64,000 bases of DNA from Clostridium bovifaecis (GCA_009738435.1 CP046522.1:279249-343248); one strand, 5' to 3'; numbered from the stretch's first letter, positions 38,056 to 47,758 are shown. Program-made: numbers and translations. The notes: generated by a model from the letters alone, not told the origin.

Positions 38056-38224
38056 TAATAATATAGACTGCAATGCAGTTAGTTATAAGAGGTATGCTTG
38101 TGTAAAGTATATCTCTTTCTTGTAGTGCGCCCAGCATGGTGGGGAAAGTCCACTGTGAGGATTAATTCTTCCCTCCTACTCGATTTTTTAGAATATTTAA
38201 TTTATATATGCAAAGTCTATAATC
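38056..38224 (+). other. Possible structured leader of the CmpB-like gene
   Basis: Contains a stem AGAGGTAT / ATATCTCT near 38089-38115 and a G/C-rich block (GTGCGCCCAGCATGGTGGGG) followed by AAAGTCCACTGTGAGG and TTCTTCCC, which can pair with the GGGGAA segment. The block is unusually GC-rich for an AT-rich intergenic region. It resembles no riboswitch class I can name with confidence. Confidence 0.35.
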
Positions 38225-38635
38225 ATGGAAAAAAGATTTGTTATATATGGACTTGCAGGACTCTGTATGGAAGTAGTTTGGAATGGCTTTTGGTCTTTAA
38301 TGAAAGGAGATATTAATATTGTAGGACAGACTTCCTTATGGATGTTTCCAATTTATGGACTAGCCGTTTTGCTAGAACTTGTGCATAACAGCATTAGAGA
38401 TTTACCCACGTTTGTAAGAGGAGGTGTATATACTTTATTAATTTTCACTATTGAATTTATAAGTGGGTGGATATTTAGAAATATTATAGGAGTGTCACCA
38501 TGGGACTATGGAGAAATCCCATTCGCTGTCTATGGACTAATAAGATTAGATTACGCACCAGCTTGGTTTATAGCAGGGCTTTTGTTTGAAAAGCTGCATG
38601 ACCAACTAATCAGTATGAAAAATAGGATTGACTAG
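38225..38635 (+). CDS. CmpB-like putative ABC permease / uncharacterised membrane protein
   Basis: 136 residues with about four membrane helices. The motif region EFISGWIFRNIIGVSPWDYG and the ending LDYAPAWFIAGLLFEKLHD match the short COG4905/CmpB-type membrane protein family of Firmicutes. The ribosome site is poor (no clear AGGAGG before ATG 38225). Function unknown. Confidence 0.7.
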   Translation: MEKRFVIYGLAGLCMEVVWNGFWSLMKGDINIVGQTSLWMFPIYGLAVLLELVHNSIRDLPTFVRGGVYTLLIFTIEFISGWIFRNIIGVSPWDYGEIPFAVYGLIRLDYAPAWFIAGLLFEKLHDQLISMKNRID

Positions 38636-38647
38636 AAAAACTAGACT

Positions 38648-38742
38648 AGAAATAAATTGCGATGCAATCTATTTCAGGTTAGAGGCTAAAGCCTAACTGG
38701 TACTTGTGACCTAACCTGAGAAAATTGTGTCGCAATTTTTTT
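38648..38742. repeat. Long imperfect inverted repeat, GGTTAG/CTAACC element
   Basis: The left arm carries AAATTGCGATGCAAT then TTTCAGGTTAG; the right arm carries CTAACCTGAG then AAAATTGTGTCGCAATTTT, the reverse complement with few changes. The centre has a smaller repeat, GGCTAAAGCC. The right end with its T tract may terminate transcription of the upstream gene. MITE-like in form. Confidence 0.65.
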
Positions 38743-38820
38743 ATATATTGCAACCTGTAGGCGGATACTGCCGTATTTATAGATGAAGGACTTAAAAAGA
38801 ATGAAAGGAAAGGATATGGT

Positions 38821-39342
38821 ATGGAAGAAGAATTGAGAAATGATAATGAGTTTAAGGCTATATATTCTGAATTATGGTTAAAAGTTTATAAATACATCTA
38901 TTATTTTGTGCAAAATAAAGAAGAGGCAGAAGAGCTGTCTCAAGATGTATTTCAAAAGATATTCATAAAATATAAGGAAAACAAGGTGGAAAAGGGTACA
39001 ATTCAATTTTATATTTTTAAAGCAGCAAAGAATATAGTACTAGATCGATGGAGGCAAAATAGAAGAAGGGTGAAAGTGATTACAATAGAGGATACTAATA
39101 ATTTAGATATTGATAGACATCAAGAAAATAGGATTACCGAGAGTATGATTGTAAAAGATGCTATGAGTAAGTTGGATAAAGATTCAAAAGCGATTATACA
39201 ACTTAGAATAATCCAAGGTTACAGCATAAAAGAAGTAGCTAAGATTATGGATAAGCCAGAAGGGACAATAAAAAGCTTACAGTTTAGAGCATTGAATAAA
39301 TTGAAGGAAATATTAAAGAAAGGAGAGTATGAATATGTTTAA
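38821..39342 (+). CDS. ECF-type RNA polymerase sigma factor
   Basis: 173 residues. Region 2 (YIYYFVQNKEEAEELSQDVFQKIF, about 30-53) and region 4 helix-turn-helix (RIIQGYSIKEVAKIMDKPEG, about 130-150) are complete. The stop overlaps the following gene, a transmembrane protein that is probably its anti-sigma factor. Its target promoters are unknown. Confidence 0.85.
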   Translation: MEEELRNDNEFKAIYSELWLKVYKYIYYFVQNKEEAEELSQDVFQKIFIKYKENKVEKGTIQFYIFKAAKNIVLDRWRQNRRRVKVITIEDTNNLDIDRHQENRITESMIVKDAMSKLDKDSKAIIQLRIIQGYSIKEVAKIMDKPEGTIKSLQFRALNKLKEILKKGEYEYV

Positions 39343-40510
39343 TAAAAGCTTACCGCAGGAAGATAGAGAAAACATGCTTTCAAACTTCATTGATATCTTA
39401 AATGATGAGAGGAAGCCAGAATATGAAACAATGTATCAAACTCAAGATGATGAGTTGATTGAAATGCTTCAAACCGTTTGTGCTGTGAAAAGGTTGAGAG
39501 AAGATGAAGAGCTTGCGCTATTAGATATAGAAGATATTAAGAGAACGGAGATGAAAAATGTGAAGAGACGTAATTCATTTTTAAGGAAGATTTTAGCGAC
39601 AGCAGCGATGGCAGTGATTCTTATAGGTGGAGGGTTTTTATATCAAAATGTAAGCAATGCTAAGAGTGCCAAGAATATTGCTTATGCAATGATACAAAAA
39701 TATGATGACATTCATAGTTTTAAAGGTGTGCTGGAAGAAAAAATAATAGATAAAAATTCTGTATCAAGCCAGAAAATAGACATTCAATATGTTGAACCAA
39801 ATAAATTTTATGCATTACATCATTTAGAAGATGGTAAGACAATCTCTAAGTTATATAATGGCGGAGATACTCTATATGAATATGATAGAAATGATAAGCT
39901 AACTATGACTTCTATAAACGAAAGCAGCTTGCAATTTCAGTTAGCCACATACAGAGCTGATAGAAAAGTTAAGGAAAAAATGGAACAATTAAAAAATGCG
40001 AAACTAATAGGAGAAGAAATGCTAGCAGGAAGAGAAACAGAGGTGTATAAGCTTATCTATAAGGAGAATGAAAATTGGGTTCATAAAGTTTGGATAGATA
40101 AAGGAGCGGGCATCGCTTTGAAAGAATACTTTGAAGATCAAAATGGACTCAAAATTACATCGGAATTTATAGAATTTAAAAGCAATGTAGATGTTAAGTT
40201 TCCAACTATAACAAAAGATGATGAAAACAATGCAATAGATGAAAGATTAACATACGAGCAAAAGGCAAGAGAAGAACAGCTTGAAGATATAAAGTCCAGC
40301 TTTAAAGAAGGGCAAAAGGCTAAAGTTGAATTTGTTGGCTTGGCTGATTCCAATAGTGGAGAGTTTAAGATAGGAGAGGAATTCTTGGTATTTGGAATTA
40401 CGGAAAGTCTCAAAGAGAAGTTTGGTACTATGGATTGTGGAACTAAATTAAATGTAATTATAGGATTTGAAGGCTGGACCACGAATCCAATAATAAAAGA
40501 AGTCAACTAA
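39335..40510 (+). CDS. Membrane protein, probable anti-sigma factor with LolA-like outer domain
   Basis: About 391 residues: a cytoplasmic N-terminus (about 1-82), one membrane helix (LRKILATAAMAVILIGGGFL, about 83-102) and a long extracytoplasmic domain whose middle (IQKYDDIHSFKGVLEEK and EVYKLIYKENENWVHKVWID) resembles LolA/RseB-type folds. AAAGGAG lies nine bases before ATG 39335 but only three before ATG 39329, so 39335 is chosen. Overlap with the sigma gene supports the anti-sigma role; no direct zinc anti-sigma motif is seen. Confidence 0.65.
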   Translation: MFNKSLPQEDRENMLSNFIDILNDERKPEYETMYQTQDDELIEMLQTVCAVKRLREDEELALLDIEDIKRTEMKNVKRRNSFLRKILATAAMAVILIGGGFLYQNVSNAKSAKNIAYAMIQKYDDIHSFKGVLEEKIIDKNSVSSQKIDIQYVEPNKFYALHHLEDGKTISKLYNGGDTLYEYDRNDKLTMTSINESSLQFQLATYRADRKVKEKMEQLKNAKLIGEEMLAGRETEVYKLIYKENENWVHKVWIDKGAGIALKEYFEDQNGLKITSEFIEFKSNVDVKFPTITKDDENNAIDERLTYEQKAREEQLEDIKSSFKEGQKAKVEFVGLADSNSGEFKIGEEFLVFGITESLKEKFGTMDCGTKLNVIIGFEGWTTNPIIKEVN

Positions 40511-40660
40511 AAAGAACTCTATTAATTAGAATGCTTCTAAATAGACAGTGGGAAATGGAAAGTATGAGATGTTTTGATAGCATACACCTACTATTCGCTT
40601 TCCACTTTCAACTTTTTAATAATAAAAGTACTTCTAAAAGTACTTCGCATTTCTATTAGT

Positions 40661-41290
40661 TTATGATCGAATTCTATTTTTCATTTTGCCATTATTTATA
40701 ATGTCTTTATTTCTTAAAATGTAAGCCATGTTTAGCAGCTTATATTTACTATTATCTTGGCTAATTAGATGAAAAAAGTTTTGTTGTGGAGTTTGGGGAA
40801 AATAAAGATTTAAAAGTCTATCTTCAAATTCTTTATGGGTTTCTATTTTACTATCAGGAAGTATATGGGTTACAGAATAGCCTTCTTTTATGAGAGCTGG
40901 AGAAATTAATATGCTCCTATGGCAGTCTAATGGGTCTTTTTCAGCACACATTATAGCTATTTTATAGCCTTTATCAACTCCAATTTTCAACCTCTGTATG
41001 CCTCTTTTAAAGAGTTCAGTTTTGGCCATTTTATTGAAGTCTAGATATCCTTCAGGATGAAACAAGCTTATATCTTCTTGAATTAGTCCAAACTCTTTAG
41101 CCATGTAGATGTAGTAAATGTGATTTAGGCTTAAAAAGTTTTTAAGCTTATCTTTATTAAAATGAGGTACATATTTAGAAAAAGGCACACTTCTTATATC
41201 TACTACTGAATTGACTCTAAACTTTCTAAGTAGATATAAAAAGTAATTTAAATTATGAGAAGAATGCCCAATAGTATATAGTTCTTTCAT
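40661..41290 (-). CDS. DUF488 domain protein, stand-alone paralogue
   Basis: 209 residues with YTIGHSSHNLNYFL at the start, VVDIRSVPFSKYVPHF and AIMCAEKDPLDCHRSILI. Same family as the helicase-linked protein at 10631 but only loosely similar. No helicase or other partner adjoins it. The ribosome site is weak (AAAGG). Confidence 0.8.
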   Translation of the reverse strand: MKELYTIGHSSHNLNYFLYLLRKFRVNSVVDIRSVPFSKYVPHFNKDKLKNFLSLNHIYYIYMAKEFGLIQEDISLFHPEGYLDFNKMAKTELFKRGIQRLKIGVDKGYKIAIMCAEKDPLDCHRSILISPALIKEGYSVTHILPDSKIETHKEFEDRLLNLYFPQTPQQNFFHLISQDNSKYKLLNMAYILRNKDIINNGKMKNRIRS

Positions 41291-41398
41291 GATAGCAAGT
41301 ACCTTTCCAAAGAAAAGTTAAAATAAATATAATCATGTTATTATATTTATCTAAAATTGAAATGAATATGCAGCATAGTATTTTTTTATTTAGAAATT

Positions 41399-41439
41399 AA
41401 AAAATACTGGACATTAAATCTATGCTGCCAGTATTTTTT
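41399..41439. terminator. Bidirectional terminator downstream of YkuS-like gene
   Basis: A 12-bp stem AAAAAATACTGG / CCAGTATTTTTT. The neighbouring CAGCATAG (41371-41378) can pair with CTATGCTG in its loop (41420-41427), giving an alternative fold. Confidence 0.7.
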
Positions 41440-41452
41440 ATAAAGGAAGTCA

Positions 41453-41824
41453 TTAGGATAAAGCTGCATCAATAGCATCTTTTACTTGCTCCGGGGTTCT
41501 TTCATTAGCATAGATTGTTGGCACAGAAGAATGTCTTCTTAAACCAAAAGCATTCTCGTTTAAAAGGCCAGTATTTACAGCATAGTGAGTTGATAATCCG
41601 CCTTGAATATTAAGCAAATCTGAGTTTATTACAGAGGAGCTAGTAATCTCATCTTCTAAGTCAAAGGCATTGTCATCAGTTTTACTTGTAACTATAGCAT
41701 CAAATCTATTAAAAAAGGATGAGTTATTTTTCATATCCCCATGAAATTCTTCTACAGTATAACCAGAATTTCTTAAATAGTTTGCATATTCGTGTAATCC
41801 ACTTTCTACAGCAATATTAGCCAT
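41453..41824 (-). CDS. YkuS/UPF0180-like protein
   Basis: A 123-residue protein whose N-terminus (MANIAVESGLHEYANYLRNSGYTVEEF) matches the YkuS/UPF0180 family, here extended by about 45 residues over the usual 80. The start is ATG 41824 with GAGGTGAT upstream; an in-frame ATG at 41872 has no site. Function unknown. Confidence 0.7.
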   Translation of the reverse strand: MANIAVESGLHEYANYLRNSGYTVEEFHGDMKNNSSFFNRFDAIVTSKTDDNAFDLEDEITSSSVINSDLLNIQGGLSTHYAVNTGLLNENAFGLRRHSSVPTIYANERTPEQVKDAIDAALS

Positions 41825-41987
41825 TTTAATCACCTCTTGTTTAGTATTTGTATGAATGAGATATATATTCAAAAAAAGTAAAAAAAGTTATAAGGCTAAA
41901 AAAATATATATTCTATGAATATTAAAAGTAAATTTGGAAAACATAATAAAGAACAAAGAAATAAAGTGAATTGGGAAAATACGTTTA

Positions 41988-42016
41988 TTGACAAGAAAAA
42001 GTATATATGATAACAT
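41988..42016 (+). promoter_or_regulatory. Cold-shock gene promoter and long 5' leader
   Basis: TTGACA at 41988-41993, a 17-base spacer and TAACAT at 42011-42016. The start codon at 42166 leaves a leader of about 140 bases with an inverted repeat GAACAA / TTGTTC (42074-42096), as expected for cold-shock mRNAs that refold with temperature. Confidence 0.6.
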
Positions 42017-42165
42017 TAGCTTAATGTACTGAGTAAGCTAAAAAGTATTGCCTAATTCATGTTATAAAGAAAAGAACAATATGAACTAGTTTGTTCGCTG
42101 GTTTCCACGCAAAAGTAGAAATCTGTGTACATATATTTTAAGATTTTTTAGGAGGAATTTTTTCA

Positions 42166-42366
42166 ATGAAAACAGGAACAGTTAAATGGTTTAATGCAGA
42201 AAAAGGATTTGGATTCATATCAGTAGAAGGAGAAGATGACGTATTCGTACATTTCTCAGCTATCCAAGGAGATGGATTCAAGAGCCTAGAAGAAGGTCAA
42301 AAAGTTCAATTCGAAGTAACTGAAGGAGCTAGAGGACCTCAAGCTGCTAACGTAACTAAACTATAA
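42166..42366 (+). CDS. csp: Cold-shock protein
   Basis: A 66-residue single cold-shock domain. RNP1 KGFGFI and RNP2 VFVHF are intact; [14 protein letters not shown] opens the protein. Binds single-stranded RNA/DNA as a chaperone. ATG 42166 with TTAGGAGG upstream. Confidence 0.96.
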   Translation: MKTGTVKWFNAEKGFGFISVEGEDDVFVHFSAIQGDGFKSLEEGQKVQFEVTEGARGPQAANVTKL

Positions 42367-42403
42367 TTAGTATTTAAATAGATTGTTTTAAATACGGTTA
42401 ACT

Positions 42404-42436
42404 AAAAGTGATATTCATTTGAATATCACTTTTTTT
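42404..42436. terminator. Bidirectional terminator between csp and comB
   Basis: Perfect 13-bp stem (42404-42416 / 42421-42433), ATTT loop and T tract. The stop codon of the leftward gene lies in the stem. Confidence 0.9.
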
Positions 42437-43148
42437 GTATTCTTATGGAAAAGGAATTACTATCACATTGGGGAACGATAGGTATAATATCCTTTTTGCA
42501 GCAGTACTCTATGTCCTTTTCAAGTCCTAGATTTACAAGGAAGTTATAATGATTTGCCTTGCTTAAAAAGTTAATCATATCTGTATTTTGAGTATAAACG
42601 TAATGAGCGGTAGTAGCGATGTCTGATAATTTTGTATCAGAATTATTTAAGATACAGTCTATGATATAACCACTGCAGATAAAATCATCCATAGAAAACT
42701 CACCGTGAGTACCAGCATTGATTATGACTAAGTCATTATCTAACTCAATAGCCTTTTGTGCAACGGCTTTTGCATTTATTAGAGCGCCTATTAATATGCT
42801 TTTTGCGCCCAGAGCGCCGTGGATAGCTTTTGTGCCGTTAGTAGTAGTTATTATTAGAGTCTTACCTTTTACAATATTTCTAACATATTCTAACGGTGAA
42901 TTAGAAAAGTCAAAGCCTTCGATCTTTACAGAATTTCTTTCTCCGCCTAGAATGTAGATTTCTCTGTTTATGCTAGCTAGACGTTTAGCCTCTTCTATAT
43001 CTATTACTGGGATTACGTCATTGCAGCCATTAGCTAATGCAGTAACTATTACTGATGTAGCCCTCAGCATATCTATAATTACTACTGTTTTCCCCTTAAT
43101 TTTTTCTTTTTTAATATCATCCACTGAAATAATAATATCAATTTTCAC
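42426..43148 (-). CDS. comB: 2-phosphosulfolactate phosphatase family protein
   Basis: 240 residues. ComB motifs include [20 protein letters not shown] near the N-terminus, [12 protein letters not shown] and [13 protein letters not shown]. In archaea ComB makes sulfolactate for coenzyme M; many clostridia carry a homologue whose role is unclear. GTG 43148 follows GGAGGTGAG; upstream in-frame ATG at 43211 lies in a repeat and is unlikely. Confidence 0.85.
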   Translation of the reverse strand: MKIDIIISVDDIKKEKIKGKTVVIIDMLRATSVIVTALANGCNDVIPVIDIEEAKRLASINREIYILGGERNSVKIEGFDFSNSPLEYVRNIVKGKTLIITTTNGTKAIHGALGAKSILIGALINAKAVAQKAIELDNDLVIINAGTHGEFSMDDFICSGYIIDCILNNSDTKLSDIATTAHYVYTQNTDMINFLSKANHYNFLVNLGLEKDIEYCCKKDIIPIVPQCDSNSFSIRIQKK

Positions 43149-43162
43149 CTTTCTCACCTCCA

Positions 43163-43219
43163 ATTTGCGCTTTAGCGCCTCCGCTTTTCCGCTAAGAAAA
43201 TTGAGACGCAATTTCTTAT
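43163..43219. repeat. Palindromic repeat cluster upstream of comB
   Basis: GCGCTTTAGCGC palindrome (43167-43178), then AAGAAAATTGAGACGCAATTTCTTAT (43194-43219), a member of the TTGC-GCAA family. It lies in the 5' region of the leftward comB gene. Confidence 0.55.
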
Positions 43220-43308
43220 ATGTTTGTTATTTTTATTATACCCAATATTGGACTGATATGGTATAAAAGGTATATAATTAAAAAAGAATAATAGACAGAG
43301 GTGATCGT

Positions 43309-44553
43309 ATGAATAAAATGTTTTTTATCAACAATAGGAAAAAACTGGCTGATGGATTAGAGGATAATTCTATATTAGTAATGTTTGCAGGAAGGGCACC
43401 ATACAAGTCAGCTGATGAAGTATACCCCTTTACTCCAAATAGAAATTTTTATTACTTAACAGGAATAGATAGAGAAAATATTATACTTATGATTACAAAG
43501 AGAAATGGAAAGACTAGCGAAATGTTATTCATTGAAGAAAGTGACCCAGTGCTTGCTAGATGGGTTGGAGAAAAGATGAAGGCAGATGAAGCTAAAGAAG
43601 CTTCAGGAATTGAAAGTATAGACTACATTAAGAACTTTCACGATGCTTTCGGTGGGCTTTTATCTAGATATGAATATGACATTTTGTACTTAGACTTTGA
43701 AAGACAAGAATGGAATATTTCTATGACAGAAGCTCAAAAGTTTGCTATGGAAGTAAGAAATAAGTATTCATATTTTAATCTTAAAAATATTTTTTATAAG
43801 GTTAGTGAATTAAGAACAATAAAAGATAAGGAAGAAGTAGATAATATAAGAACAGCTATAGAAATAACAAAACAAGGTATTGAAAACATGATGAGAAATT
43901 CTAAGGCTGGAATTATGGAATATGAATTAGAAGCTTATTTTGATTACGTGCTAACTTCAAAGGGTGTAAAGGATAAAGCATTTAAAACTATAGCAGCAGC
44001 AGGGAAAAATGCCACGATACTTCATTACTCAGAAAATAACAGTAGATGCGAGGATAATGCGCTAATATTATTTGATTTAGGAGCACAATATAATTACTAT
44101 AGTGCTGACATAAGCAGAACCTTCCCTATAAGTGGTAAGTTCACAGAAAGGCAAAAGCAAGTCTATAATGTAGTTCTAAAGGCTAACGAAGAAGTTATGA
44201 AGGCTGTTAAGCCAGGACTTCCTTTTGCGGAGTTAAATGAAATTGCAAAGAAGGTTTTAGCAGAAGGATGCAAAGAACTTAGACTTATAAATGAAGATAG
44301 CGAACTTTCAAAGTACTATTTTCATGGAGTATCTCATTATCTTGGCCTTGACACTCATGATGTAGGAGATAGAGAAGAAGTGCTTAGGCCAGGAATGATA
44401 TTTACAAATGAACCAGGACTTTATATTCCAGAAGAAGGCATAGGAATAAGAATAGAAGATGATATTCTAGTTACAGAGGATGGATATGAGAACCTGTCTA
44501 AAGATATAATTAAGACAGTTGAAGAAATTGAAGAGTTTATGAGCAAAAGATAA
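43309..44553 (+). CDS. pepP: Xaa-Pro aminopeptidase (aminopeptidase P, M24B)
   Basis: 414 residues. N-terminal creatinase-like domain (about 1-165), then the pita-bread catalytic domain. Metal ligands are visible: LFDLGAQYNYYSADISRTF (two Asp), HGVSHYLGLDTHD (His), NEPGLYIPE (Glu) and GIRIEDDILVT (Glu). Removes N-terminal residues before proline. A terminator follows directly. Confidence 0.92.
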   Translation: MNKMFFINNRKKLADGLEDNSILVMFAGRAPYKSADEVYPFTPNRNFYYLTGIDRENIILMITKRNGKTSEMLFIEESDPVLARWVGEKMKADEAKEASGIESIDYIKNFHDAFGGLLSRYEYDILYLDFERQEWNISMTEAQKFAMEVRNKYSYFNLKNIFYKVSELRTIKDKEEVDNIRTAIEITKQGIENMMRNSKAGIMEYELEAYFDYVLTSKGVKDKAFKTIAAAGKNATILHYSENNSRCEDNALILFDLGAQYNYYSADISRTFPISGKFTERQKQVYNVVLKANEEVMKAVKPGLPFAELNEIAKKVLAEGCKELRLINEDSELSKYYFHGVSHYLGLDTHDVGDREEVLRPGMIFTNEPGLYIPEEGIGIRIEDDILVTEDGYENLSKDIIKTVEEIEEFMSKR

Positions 44554-44579
44554 GCAGGGCAATAGCCCTGCTAGTTTTA
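44553..44579 (+). terminator. Intrinsic terminator after pepP
   Basis: 8-bp stem AGCAGGGC / GCCCTGCT with an AATA loop and T-rich tail. Confidence 0.8.
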
Positions 44580-44597
44580 TACAATCTTTTTCTTTTC

Positions 44598-46093
44598 TTA
44601 ATCTTTAACTTTTTTTTCATATCTTCCATACATTATTAATGAAATTACTGTGAAGAATATAGGTCCGGCAATCATCCAAATTGTAGAGGATATATCTCCA
44701 TTTTGTGCAGGTTCTATTATAGTGAAAAAGTTAGCAAAACCTACAGTAAAGGTAACTATTACTGTAGCTATCAAGGCAGATCCATAGCTTTTAAAAATTT
44801 CAAAAGGTTTTTCTATTTCTTTCTTCTTTTTAAAAGAGGCAAAAGCACCTGATAAAAATAAATATGGTAACGTCATAGCCACATTTGTCATAAGCACTAA
44901 CTTAGTAAAGAATTGAGCAGCGCCTTGACCACCGAAAGATATAAGTAAAATAAATACTGCTACAATAATGCATTGAATCCACATAGCATTCTTAGGCATA
45001 TTATCTTCAATAATTGTCATTCTTTTAGGCCATAATTCTGGGGGAGTTCCCTCAATAAATTGTTTTAAAGGGGCATAAGATAATGTGAAAAACGCTCCAG
45101 TTAGTGCCAAAAACATAGATAATCCAACAAATCTAGCTACCCAAGCTCCGAGACTTAAAGAAGCAGTCTCACTTAGCCCGAAGCCTTGGCCTAACTGATA
45201 GCCTAAGTTTTGCATTACTACATAGGCTACATTACCCATATGAACTTCTTTTGTAGATAAAACATTACTCCAGTTAGTAAATATTCCTGTTAAAAATATT
45301 CCCACAGAGTATCCTATAGCAATAATAAAAGCAGCAAGAGTCAAACCTTTAGGAAAGGTTACTTCAGCATTCTCGGTCTGATCTACTAATCCGCCGACTA
45401 CCTCTATACCTCCATAGGCAAATATAGCAAATACCAAGAATGATAGCATAGAAATAGAAGATTGATAGCTAGGATTTGGAGAGCGTATAAAAGACTGAGA
45501 AGACACAATTGGCTCAGCTAACGCACCACCGTTTGCTATTAGGACGATTATAGACCCAATTAATAATACAATATTTAACAAGGCAACAGCACTACCACCT
45601 AAGGATGTAATTTTAGTGATTTTCTCTAAGCCTCTAGATGCTGTCAAAGTAACTACTGTAACCCAGACAACCCCAAGTAATCCTAAGGTTTGAGTTGAAC
45701 TTAATCCTAAAATGCTCCATTCCGCAGTAGTATCTCTTCCAAATAATCCATTAGACAATGGAATCCATATAGCAGAACTTATATTAACCATCCAAATTAT
45801 ATAAGAGGCATACCACATAAAAGTGCCCACAAATGCATACTTAGATCCTACAGACCATTTCATCCAAGAATAAATCCCGCCTCTTTCACTTTTAAAGGCC
45901 GATCCATACTCTGCCATCATAAATGCGAAGGGTATAAAAAAGTTATAGCAGATAAAATGTACCAAGGAATTGCACCATAGCCCATTAAATAAAAGGACCT
46001 AGGCATATTTGCAAATCCAAATACTGAAGTGAAAATCATTAAAATTAATGCTGTTAAGGTTAATTTTCCAGTTTGTTTCTCATTAGAGTCCAT
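44598..46093 (-). pseudogene. APC-family amino acid permease (YjeM-like), frameshifted near the N-terminus
   Basis: A 12-helix amino acid-polyamine-organocation permease of about 498 residues. The start is ATG 46093 with AGGAGGAG; the first 46 or so codons (LMIFTSVFGFANMPRSFYL) are in one frame and the rest from about 45950 in another. Adding one base to the A6 run at 45936-45941 (T6 in the coding strand) gives AITFFIPFAFMMAEYGSAF without loss. The sequence SERGGIYSWMKWSVG and the overall ordering fit the YjeM/glutamate-GABA antiporter-like group. Probably a homopolymer error in a functional gene. Confidence 0.82.
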
Positions 46094-46337
46094 TTTTCTC
46101 CTCCTATTATATGTAATTAATAAACATAATAATAATCTATAATTCTATATAATTCGACACTAAGAAGATAATTATGCAGTCATACTGTAAAGACTTTAGT
46201 AATTCTACTATAAGTATAAGGGTGTTTCAATGTTTTAAAATGTAAGGCTGTACAATATAATGAATGTATAAGATTTCAAAAAAATAAATTATAGGGTTGC
46301 GATACTAGCACAAAATAGTATTAGGGAGAGGAATTAT

Positions 46338-46979
46338 ATGACATTGATAAATGTTTTGGAAGTAATAGGAACCATAGCCTTTGCTATTTCAGGAGCATTA
46401 ATAGGTACGGAAAAAGAATTGGATTTATTTGGAGTTATATTTCTTGCAATTACGACTTCAGTAGGCGGAGGGATATTTAGAGATGTAATAATAGGGAACA
46501 CACCACCTGTTGCTTTTGTAAAGCCAATTTACTGCCTAATAAGTATGGGGGCAGGAGTCGCTGTTTTTATATTTTATAAGAGAATAATAACATTAAAAAA
46601 TGTTATATTGATAACTGATGCTGTTGGGCTTGGAGTTTTCACAGCCATTGGCTCAAGTACTGCGTTCATTCATGATTTCAATAAGCCGTTTATAGTTATA
46701 TCTATGGGACTAATTACAGGTGTAGGGGGTGGAATATTAAGAGATGTTTTTGTTAAGGACATACCCTTCGTATTTAGAAAGGAGATATATGCTATTGCTT
46801 CGATATTAGGGGCTTTGATACTATACTTTTCATATAATCATGTTCCGCATGTAGCAGCCTTATATATTTGTTTTGCAGTAACCTTTATTATTAGAGTTTT
46901 AGCAATTATACTGAATTTAAATTTACCGGTATTTAGAATGTCTACAGAAGAAAATAAAGAAAATTTACCGATAAAATGA
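46338..46979 (+). CDS. TRIC-family cation channel (UPF0126/YadS)
   Basis: 213 residues with seven membrane helices and two homologous halves. Each half has a Gly-rich pore motif: TTSVGGGIFRDVIIGNTPP and LITGVGGGILRDVFVKDIP. The family forms trimeric potassium/monovalent cation channels. ATG 46338 after GGGAGAGG. Confidence 0.88.
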   Translation: MTLINVLEVIGTIAFAISGALIGTEKELDLFGVIFLAITTSVGGGIFRDVIIGNTPPVAFVKPIYCLISMGAGVAVFIFYKRIITLKNVILITDAVGLGVFTAIGSSTAFIHDFNKPFIVISMGLITGVGGGILRDVFVKDIPFVFRKEIYAIASILGALILYFSYNHVPHVAALYICFAVTFIIRVLAIILNLNLPVFRMSTEENKENLPIK

Positions 46980-46990
46980 CAGACTATAAA

Positions 46991-47010
46991 AAAATTGCAG
47001 CGCAATTTTC
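46991..47010. repeat. AAAATTGC-AGC-GCAATTTT palindrome
   Basis: 8-bp perfect arms, member of the dispersed family, just after the TRIC gene stop; could act as a weak terminator. Confidence 0.6.
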
Positions 47011-47197
47011 TTAGTGGAGCAGTTAAGAATTTGGTATTATGCTATAAAAGAAATTAAGGCTATATGAGTGAGGAATACAGGGTATAGTGGTATAATTTAA
47101 GAAGAAAACTAGTCTAAGCTATAGGGCGTGAAAGCACAGAACGGAGTAAAGTGTTATTAATAAATTTAACATTATATGGTATATAGGAGGAAATATA

Positions 47198-47758
47198 GTG
47201 ACAGAAAGGGAAAAAATGATAATTGGAGAGTGCTATAATGCAAATGATAGGGAGTTAGTGGATGCCAGACAAAATGCAAGGAGGCTTACTAAAATGTTTA
47301 ATGATTCTTTGCCAGAAGAAGGAAGTAAGAGGAAAAGAATAATAGAAAAGTTGTTTGGAAAAACAGGAGATAAATTTTATATAGAGTCTCCCTTTCATTG
47401 TGATTATGGGTTTAATATTGAATGGGGAGAGAATTCATATGCTAATTTTGATTGTATAATATTAGATTGTGCTCCAGTAAAAATCGGGAAAAATGTTTTA
47501 ATTGCTCCTAATGTAAGAATTTTTACTGCTACTCACCCAATAGATCCGAGATTAAGATTACAAGGAGTGGAATTTGCGAAACCTGTAACTATTGAAGACA
47601 ATGTATGGATTGGCGGAGGAACTATTATAAATCCTGGAGTAACTATAGGAGAAAATAGTGTAATAGGATCAGGAAGTGTAGTAACAAAAAGTATTCCGCC
47701 TAGTGTAGTGGCAGCAGGAAACCCATGTAAGGTAATTAAGAATATAGATCACAGATAG
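47198..47758 (+). CDS. Maltose/galactoside O-acetyltransferase-type hexapeptide protein
   Basis: 186 residues. N-terminal mac domain (about 1-58), then left-handed beta-helix hexapeptides (IAPNVRIFTATHPIDPRLR, VWIGGGTIINPGVTIGENSVIGSGSVV). Catalytic His in the TATHP motif. Acetylates sugars using acetyl-CoA. GTG 47198 with AGGAGG upstream. Confidence 0.88.
   Translation: MTEREKMIIGECYNANDRELVDARQNARRLTKMFNDSLPEEGSKRKRIIEKLFGKTGDKFYIESPFHCDYGFNIEWGENSYANFDCIILDCAPVKIGKNVLIAPNVRIFTATHPIDPRLRLQGVEFAKPVTIEDNVWIGGGTIINPGVTIGENSVIGSGSVVTKSIPPSVVAAGNPCKVIKNIDHR

Noticed and set aside
38130..38170. Cobalamin riboswitch or RNase P-like core (GGTGGGGAAAGTCC, CACTGTGA)
   Set aside because: Only short fragments match; the other conserved elements and the length are missing, and the downstream gene gives no support.
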